DNA of 5,464 nucleotides from an uncultured Collinsella sp. Its GTDB lineage: Bacteria; Actinomycetota; Coriobacteriia; Coriobacteriales; Coriobacteriaceae. Below are positions 5,449-5,464 of this stretch, piece after piece. Under the pieces are notes generated by a model. The model had not been told where the DNA came from, ran no database searches, and saw only the letters and a program-made list of their open reading frames with translations. The stretch lies in the NCBI GenBank assembly GCA_902494935.1, contig CABUVH010000126.1, forward strand, positions 1-5,464, written 5' to 3'. Every line of letters begins with the position of its first letter. The stretch's first letter is position 1. The position numbers and the translations under genes are program-made.

Positions 5449-5464
5449 CAGGACTGTAGAGCAG

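Larger units (their letters stand above)
5319..5464. other. Intergenic region at right edge
   Basis: There are 146 nt after the phosphatase stop codon without a credible coding frame. Apart from the AT-rich promoter-like patch around 5385-5392 and the hairpin at 5412-5448, nothing recognisable is seen. A - strand frame at 5244-5426 is a shadow and lacks protein-like features. Confidence 0.6.

Noticed and set aside
1..5464. Novel defence, CRISPR, retron or mobile-element system
   Set aside because: All coding capacity is taken by recognisable housekeeping, transport and phosphatase families. No repeat-spacer array, transposase or reverse transcriptase motif was seen on either strand.

Overview
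The window reads as ordinary chromosomal DNA of a fairly GC-rich, low-complexity-free bacterium. The carboxyltransferase beta and alpha subunits of acetyl-CoA carboxylase are fused into one zinc-ribbon AccD-AccA protein, with Clostridia-like AccA motifs but GC-rich codon use. Imperfect palindromes of the TGTGACAAAGG type are also present. Together these suggest a gut-type Actinomycetota of the class Coriobacteriia (Collinsella-like). That placement is inference from sequence character, not a database match.

Layout, all genes on the + strand. (1) Positions 1-2092 carry the end of a fatty-acid synthesis operon: the C-terminal part of biotin carboxylase (accC, cut by the left edge) overlaps by 14 nt the start of an accDA fusion gene. 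Together they cover the carboxylase and carboxyltransferase half-reactions that make malonyl-CoA. (2) A solitary PTS EIIC membrane protein of the glucose/beta-glucoside family begins 16 nt after accDA, with no EIIA or EIIB domain. Related palindromic elements sit at both ends of it, and a strong intrinsic terminator (3386-3418) closes the unit. (3) After a candidate promoter comes a cation diffusion facilitator whose transmembrane metal site is Asn-Asp/Asp-Asp, the signature of manganese exporters. It has an extra C-terminal domain. (4) A histidine-phosphatase (phosphoglycerate-mutase-like) gene follows 39 nt later, with codon choice unlike its neighbours. (5) The last 146 nt hold no gene; they contain a perfect 9-bp hairpin and a weak promoter-like pair.

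I see no CRISPR array, insertion sequence, tRNA/rRNA or recognisable defence system. The points most worth following up are the lone EIIC with an unusual sugar-site region lodged in the acc transcription unit, the palindromic elements bracketing it, the predicted Mn2+ specificity of the CDF protein, and the compositional switch at the phosphatase gene.
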